Of a stretch of DNA of 64,000 nt, positions 32,779-42,198 are shown one piece after another. The notes below the pieces were generated by a model that did not search any database, was not told the DNA's origin, and worked only from the letters and a program-made list of their open reading frames with translations. This DNA is from Peptococcaceae bacterium UBA4068. GTDB taxonomy: Bacteria > Bacillota > Dehalobacteriia > UBA4068. The position numbers were made by a program, and so were the translations under genes. The DNA lies in NCBI GenBank assembly GCA_002382665.1, contig DFZA01000005.1, positions 139,142 to 203,141 of the forward strand, read 5' to 3'. Positions within the stretch are counted from its first letter, which is position 1. Each line of letters opens with the position of its first letter.

Positions 32779-32988
32779 ATGATAGAGCTGACAAAAATGA
32801 ACAACGATAAGTTCTATATTAACCCCAACCTGGTTGAGATCATTGAAAATACGCCGGATACGCTGATTACGACGATCAGCGGCAGGAAGTATTATGTGCT
32901 CGAAGAGGCGCAGCAAGTAAGCCAAATGATCATGCTCTATTATCATAGCATTAACAATCGCAGCAGAATCAGTCCGGTCAGCAGATAA
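32779..32988 (+). CDS. flbD: FlbD family flagellar protein
   Basis: 69 residues, starting 'MIELTKMNNDKFYINPNLVE' with 'IENTPDTLITTISGRKYYV', the signature of the small Firmicute FlbD (YlzI) family of unknown mechanism. AAAAGGAG is the ribosome-binding site. Position after flgE is canonical. Confidence 0.9.
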   Translation: MIELTKMNNDKFYINPNLVEIIENTPDTLITTISGRKYYVLEEAQQVSQMIMLYYHSINNRSRISPVSR

Positions 32989-33022
32989 GAAGTAAAACAG
33001 GTAATAATCCAAAGCTAAGGGG

Positions 33023-34021
33023 GTGTTTGAGATATCTGATATATTGTCACAAAGTGAGATTAACGAGTTATTGAATAGTCTTACTAATCCGGGGTCGCAG
33101 GAGCAAAAAACAGTTGAGACTAACGCAAAAAAAGTCAGAGATTATGATTTTAAAACACCCAAGAAGCTGAGCAAAGAACAAATTAAAATAGTTTCCGGTA
33201 TCTATGAGAACTTTTCCCGGCAGCTTTCCTCTTATTTTTCCGGTATCCTGCGTACATACAGCCAGATCAATATCTTGTCAATCGAAGAGCAGCATTATTA
33301 TGAATACAATAATGCGCTGCCTGATACAGTTTTGATCGGCATTATCGATCTAAGTACCATTGAGGGATCTATCCTTGTCGATATCTCAAATTCCATTACC
33401 TATAACCTGATCGAAAGGCTGTTGGGGGGCGGGGCAAGGGAAAGCAGTATTATTCCCGACCGTGAATTTAGCGAGATTGAGATATCGCTGATGCAAAGGA
33501 TAATGCAGCAGATTGCCATATATACAAAAGATGCCTGGTCCGGGCTGGCAAAAGCGGAGGCGTCCTTAAAAAGCATTGAGACTAATTCCCGCCTGATCCA
33601 AGCCATTGCCATGGACGAGATCGTATTGATAGTGATCATGGAAGTCAATATCGGAAATATCAAAGGCACTATAAATTTCTGCATTCCCTGTATGCATATC
33701 GATCCTTTAATCAATAAAATCAATCAAAGCCGCTATGCTTCCAAAAGGCTGCAGGACAGCGCACAGGAAGAAATTGTCAAGGAATCGTTGGTTTCCAATG
33801 TAAAGGAATCTTCGCTGGAAGTAAGTGCGGTTCTAGGTGAAACGGTACTTTCTCTGCAGGAGATTATTAATCTGCAGGTTGGAGACGTCATTAAATTAGA
33901 TAAGGACGTAACAAGCGATTTAAAGATCAATATCAAAAATGGTGCAACCTGGTTTTACGGTACACCGGGCGTCAGAAAAAAGAAGAAAGTAATCAAGGTT
34001 AATAAAGTAATTTATAAATAG
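33023..34021 (+). CDS. fliM: Flagellar motor switch protein FliM
   Basis: About 330 residues. The N-terminal CheY-binding/lead segment is 'SDILSQSEINELLNSL'. The CheC-like middle domain and C-terminal SpoA domain ('LGETVLSLQEIINLQVGDVI') are both present. The start is uncertain. GTG 33023 is embedded in the AAGGGGGTG ribosome-binding site, while the codon at the ideal distance, where homologues begin, is ATA at 33032 (giving M-SDILSQSE). No fliL precedes it, unlike many operons. Confidence 0.92.
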   Translation: MFEISDILSQSEINELLNSLTNPGSQEQKTVETNAKKVRDYDFKTPKKLSKEQIKIVSGIYENFSRQLSSYFSGILRTYSQINILSIEEQHYYEYNNALPDTVLIGIIDLSTIEGSILVDISNSITYNLIERLLGGGARESSIIPDREFSEIEISLMQRIMQQIAIYTKDAWSGLAKAEASLKSIETNSRLIQAIAMDEIVLIVIMEVNIGNIKGTINFCIPCMHIDPLINKINQSRYASKRLQDSAQEEIVKESLVSNVKESSLEVSAVLGETVLSLQEIINLQVGDVIKLDKDVTSDLKINIKNGATWFYGTPGVRKKKKVIKVNKVIYK

Positions 34022-34033
34022 GAGCTAAGAAGA

Positions 34034-35134
34034 ATGGGAAAAGAAACAATTACAAATTCCAACCCGCAATCGGATGAGCTGGCTGTAAATTTAAGCTTAG
34101 ACAGTATTGAGATCGATACCATTGGCGAGATATTGAATATCAGCATGGGAGCGGCGGCAACCTCGGTATCTACGCTTTTAGGCAAGCAGGTCAGCATCAC
34201 CACGCCTACCGTTGCCGTAGTATCAGCCGGTCAATTGCAATTAAGCAATCTGGAGCCTGCTTTAGGTATTGAGATCCAATACAGCGAGGGTTTGAGCGGC
34301 AATAATCTGATGGTCATGAAGCGCAAAGATGTTAAGACTATTGTCAATGTCTTGCTGTCTGAGGAGGATGACAGTGAAGAATTAAACGAGATTCATATCA
34401 GCGCTATGAGCGAGATTATGAATCAAATGATGGGCGCATCCTGTACGGCTTTGTCCGGATTTTTGGGCAAGAGAATAAATATTTCTACTCCCACACAATT
34501 TGAAGTAGCCGAAAAAATTGCTGAGATGAGCAGCTTGTCAGACCAGCCCGATATCGTCAGTATCAAATTTACACTGGAAGTAGAGGATTTACTTAACTCT
34601 GAATTTATGACGATTATGCCAATCGATTTTACTAAGGAATTAGTGAAAAACACCCTGAGTTTTAACGATATCGGAGATGATTCGCCGGTCAAGGAAGGCG
34701 AGCCAAGCTTGAATAACAAAGCACCTGTTAAAGCAACTGTTGTAGCTGATACAACAAAAAAAGAAGAGAAAAAGCAAAAGCCTCAGCCTGCAGCTAAAGC
34801 CGCTGCAGAGCCGGTCAGCGTCAAGCCGGTAATTTTTCAAAGCTTTGACGATGAGAGCGCAGATGAAGAAATAGATGAAGAAGCAAAGGATAATTTTAAT
34901 CTTATTTTAGGAGTACCGCTGGAAGTATCCGTTGAGATAGGCAGGACAAAAATGTCCGTTAAGAATATACTCGATATCCGCCAGGGCTCGATTATGGAGC
35001 TTGACCGCCAGGCCGGTGATCCGGTGGATGTGATAGTCAACGGCCAACTGATAGCCAAAGGCGATATTGTAATCATTGATGATAATTTTGGCGTGAGGAT
35101 TGTGGAAATACTTTCCGGAGCCAATATTTGTTAA
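34034..35134 (+). CDS. fliY: Flagellar motor switch phosphatase FliY
   Basis: 366 residues: two CheC-like phosphatase helices ('TIGEILNISMGAAATSVSTL' and 'AMSEIMNQMMGASCTALSGF'), a charged linker (about 225-285), and a C-terminal SpoA/FliN domain ('LDIRQGSIMELDRQAGDPV'). FliY replaces FliN in the C ring and removes phosphate from CheY-P. It starts 12 bp after fliM behind AGGAGCTAAG. Confidence 0.95.
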   Translation: MGKETITNSNPQSDELAVNLSLDSIEIDTIGEILNISMGAAATSVSTLLGKQVSITTPTVAVVSAGQLQLSNLEPALGIEIQYSEGLSGNNLMVMKRKDVKTIVNVLLSEEDDSEELNEIHISAMSEIMNQMMGASCTALSGFLGKRINISTPTQFEVAEKIAEMSSLSDQPDIVSIKFTLEVEDLLNSEFMTIMPIDFTKELVKNTLSFNDIGDDSPVKEGEPSLNNKAPVKATVVADTTKKEEKKQKPQPAAKAAAEPVSVKPVIFQSFDDESADEEIDEEAKDNFNLILGVPLEVSVEIGRTKMSVKNILDIRQGSIMELDRQAGDPVDVIVNGQLIAKGDIVIIDDNFGVRIVEILSGANIC

Positions 35135-35161
35135 TAAAAAAAGAGATGGAGAGTGACTCTT

Positions 35162-35620
35162 TTGCAAAGTGAATATACTTCCCTGTTTGTGCCATTTATC
35201 ATTGTTGTATTAGTGATTATTTTTGCTTATCTGGGCACAAGGTTTATCTCGGCAAAATATACCAGGATGACTTCAGGCAAACACTTAAAAATTATTGAAC
35301 GGGTATCCCTGGGACAGGACAAATCTTTGCTTTTAGTCCGGATTATGACCAAGACGTATCTGATAGGGGTTAGCGGCAGCGGTATCAATGTTGTATCCGA
35401 GTTTATCGACGGGGAATTTGCAGATGATACCACCAGCGGCAATCCGGATTTTTACTCTATTCTAACCGATAATTTTAAAAAAATGCTTTTTCATACTCCG
35501 TCCGGTTGCGAAGCGAATAAATCAGACATCCCCACTCTTTTAACAAAGAACTTTAAAAAAGTGCTTGATCGTATCCCGCGAGAGGAAAACAGCAATAAAT
35601 CGGATAAGGACGAGTTATGA
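35162..35620 (+). CDS. fliO: Flagellar biosynthetic protein FliO/FliZ
   Basis: About 152 residues with one N-terminal membrane helix ('LFVPFIIVVLVIIFAYLG') and a basic cytosolic domain ('HLKIIERVSLGQDKSLLLVR') typical of FliO. It helps assemble the export gate (FliP). TTG 35162 is well spaced from TGGAGAGTG; the in-frame GTG at 35153 overlaps that site. It overlaps fliP by 4 bp. Confidence 0.85.
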   Translation: MQSEYTSLFVPFIIVVLVIIFAYLGTRFISAKYTRMTSGKHLKIIERVSLGQDKSLLLVRIMTKTYLIGVSGSGINVVSEFIDGEFADDTTSGNPDFYSILTDNFKKMLFHTPSGCEANKSDIPTLLTKNFKKVLDRIPREENSNKSDKDEL

Positions 35621-36372
35621 AAAAAACTGCAGTACTTTTAACTTTGATAATAGTGCTTGTTTTATTATGCTCACCTGTTGTATCCGCGACTTCGGTCAAT
35701 AATGTAATCCCTTCCATATCCGTTGATATCGGCGGGGAGGGGAGCGCTTCCAGCAGCCTGCAGATAATCTTTCTTATCACTATCCTATCATTACTACCGT
35801 CTATCATTATTATGATGACTTCTTTTACCAGAATCATCATTGTCCTGTCTTTTGTACGTAGTGCTCTGGGGCTACAGCAGACTCCACCTAACCAGGTTTT
35901 AGTTGGGTTGGCGTTATTCTTGACTTTGTTTATTATGTCACCGATCATCAATCAGATTAATACGGAAGCGTATACGCCATATACCAAGGGAGAAATTACC
36001 CAATCTGAGGCGCTGGGTAAAGCACAGGTTCCTATACGAGAATTTATGCTCAAACAGGTCGATAAAAAAGACTTGAATACTTTTGTCAGCCTGTCTCCCG
36101 ATCAGTCGACAGTCAAAAGTGTTGACGATATTAAAACCACTGTGGTGATTGCCGCCTTTATTACCAGCGAGCTGAAAAGAGCTTTTACGATCGGCTTTTT
36201 AATCTTCCTGCCGTTTTTAATCATTGATATGGTAGTTTCCAGTGTACTGATGTCAATGGGTATGGTGATGCTGCCGCCGGTAATGATTTCCCTACCGTTT
36301 AAATTGATTTTATTTGTACTTGTAGATGGTTGGGGATTGATCGTTAAGACATTGATACTTAGTTTTAATTAA
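35617..36372 (+). CDS. fliP: Flagellar export gate protein FliP
   Basis: 251 residues with a cleavable signal peptide (about 1-26) and four membrane helices. Signatures: 'MMTSFTRIIIVLSFVRSALG', 'QTPPNQVLVGLALFLTLF' and 'MSMGMVMLPPVMISLPFKL'. It forms the export channel with FliQ and FliR. Confidence 0.96.
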   Translation: MKKTAVLLTLIIVLVLLCSPVVSATSVNNVIPSISVDIGGEGSASSSLQIIFLITILSLLPSIIIMMTSFTRIIIVLSFVRSALGLQQTPPNQVLVGLALFLTLFIMSPIINQINTEAYTPYTKGEITQSEALGKAQVPIREFMLKQVDKKDLNTFVSLSPDQSTVKSVDDIKTTVVIAAFITSELKRAFTIGFLIFLPFLIIDMVVSSVLMSMGMVMLPPVMISLPFKLILFVLVDGWGLIVKTLILSFN

Positions 36373-36393
36373 CAATCGGGAAAGGAAAAGACG

Positions 36394-36660
36394 ATGGCGC
36401 AAGGAGATTTATTGGGAGTAGCCAGAGAAGCTATAATGACGGGATTGATGATATCGGCGCCGTTTCTTGTGGTCAGCCTGATAATTGGTTTAGTGATTTC
36501 TGTCTTACAGGCGGCGACGCAGATTCATGATCAGAACCTGGTTTTTGTACCGAAAATAATTGGTACTGCAGCGGTGGTGTTAGTCTTAGGTTCGTGGATC
36601 ATTACCATTATGATGAATTTTACTGAGGATCTGTTTACAATGATCCAATCAATTTTCTAG
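36394..36660 (+). CDS. fliQ: Flagellar export gate protein FliQ
   Basis: 88 residues with two membrane helices and the conserved 'GLVISVLQAATQIHDQNLVF'. Canonical place between fliP and fliR. Confidence 0.95.
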   Translation: MAQGDLLGVAREAIMTGLMISAPFLVVSLIIGLVISVLQAATQIHDQNLVFVPKIIGTAAVVLVLGSWIITIMMNFTEDLFTMIQSIF

Positions 36661-36672
36661 CAGGATAAACTT

Positions 36673-37452
36673 TTGATGTGGGATATATTGTTTACTAATT
36701 ACATAGCCTTCTTGCTGTTGCTTGTCCGTATGATGGGCATGCTGGTATTCAGCCCCTTATTCGGCCGCAAGAATGTTCCCGTCATTATCAAAATGGGACT
36801 GGCCTTTTTTATCACGGTGATACTAATGGGGATAATTCCCGATACATCACCGGTCGTCATAAATAATATGCTGACATTCCTGCTGGTAAGCATCAAAGAA
36901 TTGTTTATCGGCTTCTTAGTTGGGTTTATAATGCAGATGTTTCTCTCCGTATTGCAGCTGGCGGGAGAATTCATCGATTTGCAATTAGGTATCGGCATGG
37001 CGCAGGTTTACGACCCTGGCAGCAAAACCTCTTCGATGCCGCTTACCGGCAGTATGCTTAACCTTTTTTACACTGTAATATTTTTTGTTACCAACGGACA
37101 TCTGACATTAATCAAGATCATCTCATCTTCATTGTCAATTATCCCGTTAGGCACGCTGCAGTTGAATGGTGACTGCGGACAATATCTGGTATTATTCTTT
37201 GGCAGCATACTGGTTCTGGCCGTGAAACTGGCATTGCCGGTTATAGCGCTGGAAATCGTCACTGAATTGGGACTGGGTGTTTTAATGCGTACCGTTCCGC
37301 AGATCAATGTTTTTGTCGTCGGTTTGCAATTAAAGCTATTGATCGGTTTGGTAATGATAGTGATCGTGCTACCGGGATTTTTCAATTACTTTGATTATCT
37401 GACAACCAATATGTTTAACAGTATCGTCAACGGGCTACATATGCTGGGTTGA
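36673..37452 (+). CDS. fliR: Flagellar export gate protein FliR
   Basis: 259 residues, multi-pass membrane protein. 'RMMGMLVFSPLFGRKNVPV' and 'GIGMAQVYDPGSKTSSMPLT' are FliR signatures. Either TTG 36673 or the adjacent ATG 36676 could start it; AGGATAA suits both. Confidence 0.94.
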   Translation: MMWDILFTNYIAFLLLLVRMMGMLVFSPLFGRKNVPVIIKMGLAFFITVILMGIIPDTSPVVINNMLTFLLVSIKELFIGFLVGFIMQMFLSVLQLAGEFIDLQLGIGMAQVYDPGSKTSSMPLTGSMLNLFYTVIFFVTNGHLTLIKIISSSLSIIPLGTLQLNGDCGQYLVLFFGSILVLAVKLALPVIALEIVTELGLGVLMRTVPQINVFVVGLQLKLLIGLVMIVIVLPGFFNYFDYLTTNMFNSIVNGLHMLG

Positions 37453-37485
37453 CTGCAAAATATAAACAATAAGAGGTGAGGTGCC

Positions 37486-38547
37486 ATTCCCGGGGGAGAA
37501 AAAACTCAGAAAGCAACGCCTAAAAAAAGAAAAGACGAAAGAAAAAAGGGCCATATCTTTCAAAGCCGGGATATAACCAGCGCCATCGGACTTTTATTGC
37601 TGTTCATATTTTTCAAAGCAGTAGGCAGTTATATTTTCGGCTTTATGCAAACCTTTATGAAGCAGGGACTAACTACTTTTGCTGGTATCAGCATTTTGTC
37701 CGTTGCCGACGCTAATATCTACATTACGCAAACTATTATTAGAAGTATACTGTTATCTTTGCCATTTTTGCTGGTTGCCGCTGTATTAGCCGTAGTATTT
37801 GATATGGCGCAAACAAGAATGAGTTTTACATTCAGCCTTTTAAAACCCGATTTTAGTAAGCTCAATCTCATTGCGGGCATGAAAAAGCTGTTTTCTGTCA
37901 GATCACTTTTTGATTTGTTGAAGTCCATGATCAAAGTGGCGGTTGTCGGCGCTGTTATTTACAGCGAAATTAAAGCCAATATGTCGGGATACAGCCAGTT
38001 AATCGATAAAAGCGTCTATGAATCACTGTTATGGACATCGCAGATGGTTTACTCAATGGTTATTAAGGCCGGAATTTTTCTCTTGGCTTTTGGTGTAGTC
38101 GATTATCTTTATCAATGGTGGGATTTTGAACGTCAGATCCGCATGAGCCATCAGGATATAAAGGATGAGTATAAGCAAATGGAGGGCGACCCCCAAATCA
38201 AAAGCCGACAAAAAGAGCGTCAGCGCCGTATGGCTATGCTGCGCATAGCGCAAAAAGTGCCGCATGCCGACGTAATTATCCGCAACCCAACCCATTATGC
38301 CGTTGCTATCAAATATGACAGCCAAAAAGACAAAGCTCCTCGGGTAATCGCTAAAGGGCAGGATTATCTGGCCTTAAAGATTATTGAGATTGCCGAAGCC
38401 AACAAAATCGCTATCAGTACAGATCCGCCTTTGGCCAGAGGTCTTTATGCATCAGTTGAGTTGGACCAGGAAGTACCGGAAATGTATTATCAAGCGATAG
38501 CCGAGATATTGATATTTGTGTATTCAAAAGCAGGCAATAAAAAATAG
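37486..38547 (+). CDS. flhB: Flagellar export switch protein FlhB, probable AUU start
   Basis: About 353 residues. The four-helix membrane domain is followed by a cytosolic domain with the self-cleaving 'NPTH' motif in 'IIRNPTHYAVAIKYD'. The conserved N-terminus 'PGGEKTQKATPKKRKDERKK' is encoded upstream of any ATG/GTG/TTG. The open frame begins after TGA at 37477, and the codon spaced correctly from AGAGGTGAGGTG is ATT at 37486. Starting at the first internal ATG-like codon (37597) would delete the conserved basic leader and part of the first helix. A one-base homopolymer error in GGGGG could instead create an in-frame GTG at 37481. Confidence 0.88.
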   Translation: MPGGEKTQKATPKKRKDERKKGHIFQSRDITSAIGLLLLFIFFKAVGSYIFGFMQTFMKQGLTTFAGISILSVADANIYITQTIIRSILLSLPFLLVAAVLAVVFDMAQTRMSFTFSLLKPDFSKLNLIAGMKKLFSVRSLFDLLKSMIKVAVVGAVIYSEIKANMSGYSQLIDKSVYESLLWTSQMVYSMVIKAGIFLLAFGVVDYLYQWWDFERQIRMSHQDIKDEYKQMEGDPQIKSRQKERQRRMAMLRIAQKVPHADVIIRNPTHYAVAIKYDSQKDKAPRVIAKGQDYLALKIIEIAEANKIAISTDPPLARGLYASVELDQEVPEMYYQAIAEILIFVYSKAGNKK

Positions 38548-38588
38548 CTAATATTGCAAAGTCGGAATATTCCGGAGGTAACCACTAA

Positions 38589-40628
38589 GTGGCAAAAGTT
38601 CTTAACAATGTGGCGGTATTTTTTATCTTAGCCATAATCTTTCTCATCATCATTCCTCTAAGACCATTTATGTTGGATATGATGATCATATTGAATATGG
38701 TACTGTCGATAACCATTCTTCTTATCTCAATCTTTATGAAGGAAACTTTGGAGTTTTCTATTTTCCCATCATTGCTTCTGCTGACAACGCTTTTTCGGGT
38801 AGCTTTGAATGTTTCCTCCACTCGTCTGATTTTGGGCAACAGCGGGCAAGCAGGGCAAGTTATCAAAACCTTCGGCGAATTTGTCATAGGCGGCAACCCA
38901 CTGGTCGGTTTCATTATCTTTCTGATCATTGTCATTGTTCAATTTGTGGTAATTACCAAAGGCGCTGAGCGTGTGGCGGAAGTATCGGCCCGCTTTACTT
39001 TGGATGCCATGCCCGGTAAACAAATGGCAATCGACGCCGACTTAAGTTCAGGATTGATCAATGATACGATGGCCAAAAAACGTCGTAGCGATATCCAGCG
39101 TGAGGCGGATTTCTATGGCGCTATGGACGGCGCTTCCAAATTTGTCAAAGGTGACGCTATTGTTTCCATTATCATCGTCTTTATCAATATAATCGGCGGC
39201 TCGATCATCGGTATGGTGATTAACGGCAACGCCTTTGCAGATGTATTGTCCATTTATACGGTAGCAACCGTTGGCGACGGCTTAGTTTCTCAGCTGCCCG
39301 CACTGCTTGTTTCGACAGCTACCGGTATTATCGTCACTAAATCTGCCTCGGAAAACAGCTTGAGTGTTGATCTTACCCGTCAGCTTGCCTCATACCCAAA
39401 AGCTTTGGTGATCAGCGGCGGCATTCTGCTCTTAATGTGCTTGATTCCCGGATTACCGGTTTTGACTCTGATTATATTTGCCGGCGGACTAATATTAATA
39501 GGAAGATATTTATTAAAGAAGAGAGAAAAAATTGCCAAATCGGCCATGCCTGAAGATGCTCCGGTCAGTGAAACGGAATATTATAAGGACCCCGAACGGG
39601 TATATGATGTATTAGGTTTGGAAGCTATCGAGGTAGAATTTGGCTACAGCCTGATACCTTTGGTAGACGAGAAAAAAGGAGGCACGTTTGTCGATAGAAT
39701 GGTATTGCTGCGGCGGCAATTTGCGTTAGAGATGGGCATGGTTATCCCGGCAGTGCGTTTATGTGACAACGTAGGTTTGGACCCGGGACAATATTTAATT
39801 AAGCTCAAAGGCGAGGAGATTGCCAGAGGACAGGTACTGGTAGATCACTTCCTGGTTATCGGCAATAATGAGGAGGAGATTGATATAGAAGGCGTTGATA
39901 CAATAGAACCGGCTTTTGGCATCAAAGCTAAATGGGTTGATGCCGAGAATAAGGAACGGGCGCAGATTTTTGGGTTTACGGTTATAGATCCGCTTTCTGT
40001 TATCATCACTCATCTGTCCGAGGTGATCAAAAAACATGCTTATGAGCTTCTGGGTCGTAGAGAAGTCAATAACATTCTGGAGAACGCCAAAAAACGGGAT
40101 AAGTATTTGGTTGAGGATACTATCCCCGGCGTCATCAGCACCGGCGGCCTGCAGAAGATACTGGCGAATTTGCTGATGGAGCAGATACCGATTCGCGATA
40201 TCGCAACTATTTTGGAGACTATTGGTGAATATGGGACAACGATAAAAGACCCGGAATTGTTAACAGAATATGTACGACAGGCCTTAAAGAGGACAATTAC
40301 CAGAAAATTTGCTAACAGTGGTACTTTAAAGGTGATTACTGTCAATACTGATTTGGAAAATATGATTATGGGTAGCGTCAAGAAAAATGATCATGGGTCG
40401 TATTTGACTCTTGCTCCGGAAAATGTGCAGAAAATCATCAAATCCCATTTGAAAGAGTCAGGTAGTGTCGATGATATGATTAAAACGCCTATTGTTTTGA
40501 CGTCGCCGGTTGTGCGTCTGTATTATAAGCGGCTGATAGAGCAATTTATACCGGAGCCGGTTGTGCTGTCTTTTAATGAGATTGAATCCGGCGTGAAGAT
40601 CCAGTCTTTGGGAACGGTTTCAATATAA
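38589..40628 (+). CDS. flhA: Flagellar export gate protein FlhA
   Basis: 679 residues. The N-terminal eight-helix membrane domain includes 'ARFTLDAMPGKQMAIDADL' (FHIPEP signature) and 'LPALLVSTATGIIVTKSA'. The C-terminal cytosolic domain docks export substrates. GTG start at 38589 behind CCGGAGGTAACC. The next gene is fliA; flhF and flhG, which usually follow flhA, are absent here. Confidence 0.96.
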   Translation: MAKVLNNVAVFFILAIIFLIIIPLRPFMLDMMIILNMVLSITILLISIFMKETLEFSIFPSLLLLTTLFRVALNVSSTRLILGNSGQAGQVIKTFGEFVIGGNPLVGFIIFLIIVIVQFVVITKGAERVAEVSARFTLDAMPGKQMAIDADLSSGLINDTMAKKRRSDIQREADFYGAMDGASKFVKGDAIVSIIIVFINIIGGSIIGMVINGNAFADVLSIYTVATVGDGLVSQLPALLVSTATGIIVTKSASENSLSVDLTRQLASYPKALVISGGILLLMCLIPGLPVLTLIIFAGGLILIGRYLLKKREKIAKSAMPEDAPVSETEYYKDPERVYDVLGLEAIEVEFGYSLIPLVDEKKGGTFVDRMVLLRRQFALEMGMVIPAVRLCDNVGLDPGQYLIKLKGEEIARGQVLVDHFLVIGNNEEEIDIEGVDTIEPAFGIKAKWVDAENKERAQIFGFTVIDPLSVIITHLSEVIKKHAYELLGRREVNNILENAKKRDKYLVEDTIPGVISTGGLQKILANLLMEQIPIRDIATILETIGEYGTTIKDPELLTEYVRQALKRTITRKFANSGTLKVITVNTDLENMIMGSVKKNDHGSYLTLAPENVQKIIKSHLKESGSVDDMIKTPIVLTSPVVRLYYKRLIEQFIPEPVVLSFNEIESGVKIQSLGTVSI

Positions 40629-40674
40629 AAACACTATAGAAAAAGAAGAGAAGTAAAGAAGAGAGGTGATAAGT

Positions 40675-41433
40675 TTGCGTAACCCGGAACTTAATGAAAT
40701 AAACAACGATCTTTGGGACAAATATCAAGAGACAAAAAGTATTGACATTCGTAATAAGATTCTAATGGCATATCTGTATATCGTTACAGTAAATGCCAAG
40801 AGGATGAGTACGGTTTACAAAAACAAAGCGGAGTTGGAGGATATTGTTAATCAGGGCGTATTGGCGCTGATGGATTGTATTGACCGTTATGATTGGCAGA
40901 GGGGTGTGCAATTTGACACGTTTGCCTCGATACGGGTCAGAGGTTCGATAATAGATTATCTGCGCAAACAGGATTGGATTCCCCGTGATATTCGCAAAAT
41001 GTCCCTGAAAATTGAAAATGCTTATCTGGAGCTGCAAACCAAAATGGACAGAACCCCGACAGATAAGGAGGTAGCGGCCAGCTTAGGGATAGGAATGGAT
41101 GATTTCCATAAGGTGCTATCCCAGTCCAATAGTTTTGTTACGCTTTCCTATGAGGAGCTTTTGAGCGATATCGGCGGTTTCAAAGAACCGACTTCATCGA
41201 TTGTAGCTCCCGAGCAAAAAATTCAGGAAAATGAATTGACTAAGATGGTGGCCTCAACAATCGATAGATTAAACGAAAAAGAAAGATTGATTGTCTCTCT
41301 TTATTACTATGAAAATATCAGCTTAAAGGAAATCGCGGCAATATTGGGCATTACACCTTCGCGCGTTTCTCAGATACATACTAAGGCTTTATTAAAAATG
41401 CAGCTTATACTTAGCGAATATATTAAAGATTGA
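40675..41433 (+). CDS. fliA: Flagellar sigma factor FliA (sigma-28/sigma-D)
   Basis: 252 residues with regions 2 ('GVQFDTFASIRVRGSIIDYL'), 3 and 4 ('YYENISLKEIAAILGITPSR'). It directs late flagellar and chemotaxis promoters and is held inactive by FlgM. TTG 40675 is correctly spaced from GAGAGGTGAT; the GTG at 40666 lies within that site. Candidate target promoters occur upstream of cheC, fliD, flgM and flagellin. Confidence 0.94.
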   Translation: MRNPELNEINNDLWDKYQETKSIDIRNKILMAYLYIVTVNAKRMSTVYKNKAELEDIVNQGVLALMDCIDRYDWQRGVQFDTFASIRVRGSIIDYLRKQDWIPRDIRKMSLKIENAYLELQTKMDRTPTDKEVAASLGIGMDDFHKVLSQSNSFVTLSYEELLSDIGGFKEPTSSIVAPEQKIQENELTKMVASTIDRLNEKERLIVSLYYYENISLKEIAAILGITPSRVSQIHTKALLKMQLILSEYIKD

Positions 41434-41444
41434 GGTGAAATCTA

Positions 41445-42185
41445 ATGCTTAGAGGATTATATACTGCAGTGACCGGTCTTAAGACTGCCGTCAATACTAT
41501 AAATGTGACAGGCAACAATATTACCAATAGTGAAACTGCCGGATTCAAAAAAGACGGTGTTGTTTGCAGCAGCTTTAATCAATACCTGATAAACAGAAAT
41601 GGTAATAATTCAGCTGTTGATATTGGGGGTATGACCAGTGGCGCTATTTTAGATGAGGTATATACCGGTTTTCAACAGGGAGCCATCAAACAGACCGGCA
41701 GGGCATTAGACTTTGCTATCGAAGGCGACGGCTTTTTTACCGTAAAAACCGCGGATGGACAAACAAAACTAACCCGCAACGGCCAATTTTTTCTGGATCA
41801 AAACGGTTATTTGATCGATGCCACCGGCAATATGGTAATGTCCGCTAATGGAGCGATCAAAGTTGACAGCGCTGATATCGGCATATCGTCAACGGGCGAA
41901 GTCATTGCCGGCGGTCAAAGCGCAGGAAGACTGCTGATTACCTGCCCGACGGATTTAAGCGCGCTTGTCAAAGAGGAAGGAACGCTATTTTCTTATAACG
42001 GAGGCGCAACCACAGCCTTTCAGGGGTCGATCTGCCAAGGGGTATTAGAAAGTTCAAATGTAGATCTAACTGATGAAATGACAGACCTTATGGCATCTTC
42101 CCGGTCATATCAATCTTGCAGCCAGATTATTAAAATGTTAGATAAGATCACCGAAAAGACTGTTACTGAGATCGCCAGACTATAG
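41445..42185 (+). CDS. flgF: Flagellar basal-body rod protein FlgF-like
   Basis: 246 residues with rod-protein ends ('VTGNNITNSETAGFKKDGVV' and 'VLESSNVDLTDEMTDLMASS') and the FlgEFG-family central region ('RALDFAIEGDGFFTVKTADG'). First of two paralogous rod genes; FlgF/FlgG assignment is by order. Ribosome-binding site GAGGTGAAATC. Confidence 0.85.
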   Translation: MLRGLYTAVTGLKTAVNTINVTGNNITNSETAGFKKDGVVCSSFNQYLINRNGNNSAVDIGGMTSGAILDEVYTGFQQGAIKQTGRALDFAIEGDGFFTVKTADGQTKLTRNGQFFLDQNGYLIDATGNMVMSANGAIKVDSADIGISSTGEVIAGGQSAGRLLITCPTDLSALVKEEGTLFSYNGGATTAFQGSICQGVLESSNVDLTDEMTDLMASSRSYQSCSQIIKMLDKITEKTVTEIARL

Positions 42186-42198
42186 GGGAGGGAATAAA

